A stretch of DNA of 24,667 nt from Chryseobacterium gleum (GTDB lineage: Bacteria; Bacteroidota; Bacteroidia; Flavobacteriales_D; Crocinitomicaceae): contig CAMCQL010000004.1 in assembly GCA_945877005.1 (NCBI GenBank), positions 1-24,667 of the forward strand, read 5' to 3'. The translations under genes were made by a program, and so were the position numbers. Shown here in pieces: positions 22,618 to 24,667 of this stretch. Below the pieces are notes generated by a model. It was not told the DNA's origin. It saw nothing but the letters and a program-made list of their open reading frames with translations, and ran no database searches. Every line of letters starts with the position of its first letter. The stretch's first letter is position 1.

Positions 22618-24092
22618 TTGCAGTTGGCTTCAATTAAACGTAATGCATCTTTATTACCTAAATTTGTAGCGTTTTTCCAATCAATACACGCACCATTTTT
22701 ATCATTGTTTTTAAACCGAAGTTCGCCTCTTAAAATAAGAATGTTGGCGTCCTTTGGGTCAAGTTGATGCGCAGTGGATAAATCATATATTGCTTCTTTA
22801 AGTAAGCTTTCTTTTTCTTCTTTTTTAGTTTCAGTATTCATTTCGAGTTTTGTTTTCGCAGATGCACTCAATTTATACAATTCAATATTTTTAGAGTCCA
22901 TTTGAATGGATTTAGTGAGATCTAAAATAGCAGCATGAAATTCACCTAATTCTACGCGCATTTTTGCACGTTGTATATACGATTGAAGGTGGTTTGGGTT
23001 TAGGTCAATGGCGGTAGTGAAATCATCTTGTGCATTTGTATAATCTCTTATTTCTTGAAATGTTTTTGCTCTTTCGAAGTATGCTAATGAATAGTTGGAA
23101 TCTAATCCTATGGCTTTTGTATAACTTGCTATAGCTCCATCAAAATCATTGGACTCATGTTTGTAAAGACCGATGTAAAAATATGCTTTTGGGTTCAAGG
23201 TGTCTTTTTTTAGGGCAAACTGAAAATCGTGGTTTGCAGCATTGAGGTTTCCCGACATCATATATGCTTCTCCTCTGTAAAAATAAAGTGCGATTTGATT
23301 TGTGTCGTATTTCAGTATTCTAGAATAATCTTCAATTGCATTAGCGAAGTTTAACATTTCTTTTTTTAAGTGCCCTCTGTCTATGATTGCTTGTTGATGT
23401 TCCGGTTCGATCTCTATTACTTTATTATAGTCAGATATTGCACCGATTTTATCATTTAGCTTGTAACGTATTTCTGCACGAAAAAAATAAGATGTTAATG
23501 ATTTGGGATCGTTTATTATAGCTGTGTTTAAGTCATTTAAAGCTGCGTCTAGGTTGTTTAACTCCTTGTATGCAATTGCTCGATTTAAATAAGCTGTAGC
23601 ATCATTTTTAGCAAGTTGAATCGCTTTAGAAAGTTCATTCGTTGCAGATTCATATTTTTTAAGTTTGATGTATAATCCACCTTTACTAATATATGCTTTG
23701 ACAAAACTTGAATCTATTTGATTGCATTTTTTGTAATCCATCAAGGCTCCTCTAAAATTTCCGATTTCCGATTTTGCCAAACCTCTGTTATAGAATGCAT
23801 CTAGATAAGTACTGTCAAGAGCAATTGCGTAATCATAATCCGCTATTGAAGTTGCATAATTACGTTTGAATCGTTCAATATTACCTTTTAAAAAAAACGA
23901 AATTTTGTTGGTAGTATCTTTCTCTATTAAATTCGATAATATTTCTAAAGCTTCATCTAGTTTGCCTTCTTTTTCAAGTTTAGAGGCAATATTTAATTCC
24001 TCATTATAGGACGAATTACTAAGAGAATCATTTTGTGAAAACAAACAACTCGTAATAAGAAAAAACACTATTAGTGGTATAAATCTGTTCAT
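22614..24092 (-). CDS. Secreted tetratricopeptide-repeat protein
   Basis: This 492-residue protein has an N-terminal signal (MNRFIPLIVFFLITSCLFSQ). It may be cut after FSQ, or lipidated at Cys16 (ITSC). The rest is about 13 TPR units of 34 residues from about residue 31, each ending in a pattern like AIxLD. One late repeat carries a charged insert (about residues 420-436, TKKEEKES). The last repeat ends NGACIDWKNATNLG...ANC, a finish seen in many Bacteroidota TPR proteins. TPRs mediate protein-protein contacts; the partner is unknown. It overlaps the ispE stop by 4 bp tail to tail and lies 47 bp downstream of truA on the same strand. Confidence 0.9.
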   Translation of the reverse strand: MNRFIPLIVFFLITSCLFSQNDSLSNSSYNEELNIASKLEKEGKLDEALEILSNLIEKDTTNKISFFLKGNIERFKRNYATSIADYDYAIALDSTYLDAFYNRGLAKSEIGNFRGALMDYKKCNQIDSSFVKAYISKGGLYIKLKKYESATNELSKAIQLAKNDATAYLNRAIAYKELNNLDAALNDLNTAIINDPKSLTSYFFRAEIRYKLNDKIGAISDYNKVIEIEPEHQQAIIDRGHLKKEMLNFANAIEDYSRILKYDTNQIALYFYRGEAYMMSGNLNAANHDFQFALKKDTLNPKAYFYIGLYKHESNDFDGAIASYTKAIGLDSNYSLAYFERAKTFQEIRDYTNAQDDFTTAIDLNPNHLQSYIQRAKMRVELGEFHAAILDLTKSIQMDSKNIELYKLSASAKTKLEMNTETKKEEKESLLKEAIYDLSTAHQLDPKDANILILRGELRFKNNDKNGACIDWKNATNLGNKDALRLIEANCN

Positions 24093-24139
24093 TATCTAGT
24101 AACTTGATTGTAGCTAATTATAAATATAATCATTAAATA

Positions 24140-24667
24140 TTAACTTTGATAGTCATCATAGGTAATATCCCATAAAAAAAGTCCATGCGCTGCAACCGAT
24201 TTTTTCGCCGCGTTTCTGTTTTTAGCATGTAGTATGTCTATAATTGAATCATGATGTATAGAGTGAGTCCCAACTTCCAATAAGGTTCCAACTGTTGCTC
24301 TCACCATATTTCTTAAAAATCGATTGGCAGTAATCTCGAAATAAAACTTTTGATTATCAATTGAATGCCATTTTGCAGCCATGACGTTACAAATATTCGT
24401 TTTAACATCTGTATGGAGTTTTGATAAAGAAGTGAAGTCTTGTTCTCCAATGAAATAGTTAGCTGCCTGATTCATCGAATTGATATCAAGCTTTGACGGA
24501 AAATATAAGCTTGTATTTGCTAAGAATGGATCTTTTTGTTGATGAATAAAATACCTGTAAGTTCTAGTGGTGGCTGAAAAACGGGCATGCATCATTTCTG
24601 AAACTTCTTTTATTGAGGTGAAAGAAATAGAGTATGGAGTTACCCGATTGAGTTTATAAAGTAATAT
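24140..24667 (-). CDS. truA: tRNA pseudouridine synthase A, C-terminal part (cut by the right edge)
   Basis: TruA converts uridines 38-40 of the tRNA anticodon arm to pseudouridine. The frame stays open from the window edge to TAA at 24140, giving about 175 residues of a protein usually near 245-260. Visible features are LYKLNRVTPYSISF at the edge, HARFSATTRTYRYFI, the FIGEQDFTSLSK segment and NRFLRNMVRATVGTLLEVG, all typical of the C-terminal catalytic half. The catalytic Asp (in the GRTDxGVHA motif) belongs to the N-terminal part and lies outside the window. A Met at 24595 is internal, because conserved sequence continues upstream of it. Confidence 0.93.
   Translation of the reverse strand: MLLYKLNRVTPYSISFTSIKEVSEMMHARFSATTRTYRYFIHQQKDPFLANTSLYFPSKLDINSMNQAANYFIGEQDFTSLSKLHTDVKTNICNVMAAKWHSIDNQKFYFEITANRFLRNMVRATVGTLLEVGTHSIHHDSIIDILHAKNRNAAKKSVAAHGLFLWDITYDDYQS

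Noticed and set aside
24140..24595. A short 151-residue protein starting at the Met at 24595
   Set aside because: TruA-like sequence continues in the same frame to the window edge, so this Met is internal to a cut gene.

Overview
The window looks like chromosomal DNA from a member of the Bacteroidota, most likely order Flavobacteriales (inference). The sequence is AT-rich and starts are not preceded by Shine-Dalgarno sequences. The Bacteroidota -7 box TAnnTTTG recurs upstream of transcription units, and several genes are typical of the phylum: DUF4270 lipoprotein, stand-alone GT5 N-domain, bacterial GH3 protein, TPR protein with a C-terminal cysteine motif. I see no rRNA, tRNA, CRISPR array, insertion sequence or phage gene.

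Region 1 (1-5057, minus strand) is a co-directional run read from right to left: panC, panD, an LPG-synthase-like membrane protein, rfaE2, an unlisted 32-residue membrane peptide, a GH3-type acyl-amido synthetase, and a secreted protein cut by the left edge. It combines pantothenate synthesis with envelope functions. Region 2 (5160-9091, plus) is a tight unit of a GT5-like N-domain protein, a DUF4270 lipoprotein and glmS. It is divergent from panC and ends in a 48-bp perfect palindrome that probably terminates transcription from both sides.

Region 3 (9153-15713) is the distinctive part: a polyhydroxyalkanoate (PHA, probably PHB) cluster in two divergent arms. The minus arm is phaB, phaE, phaC, which reduces acetoacetyl-CoA and polymerises the product with a class III synthase. 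The plus arm is phaJ, an alpha/beta hydrolase, 3-hydroxybutyrate dehydrogenase and a patatin-like hydrolase. It adds a second monomer supply route from beta-oxidation and, by inference, a polymer mobilisation route. The 134-bp region between phaB and phaJ carries a perfect 9-bp inverted repeat and a pair of 9-bp direct repeats, and a terminator-like hairpin separates phaE from phaC. No beta-ketothiolase (phaA) and no recognisable regulator lie in the window.

Region 4 (15858-20732, plus) holds an MMPL/RND-type exporter, rmlA, a short-chain-type prenyl diphosphate synthase and a MazG-like NTP pyrophosphohydrolase, closely packed. Region 5 (20781-24667) holds accA (minus), divergent ispE (plus), a 13-repeat TPR secreted protein (minus, overlapping the ispE stop codon tail to tail) and the C-terminal part of truA (minus), cut by the right edge. 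No gap between genes exceeds 300 bases; the longest is 158 bases.
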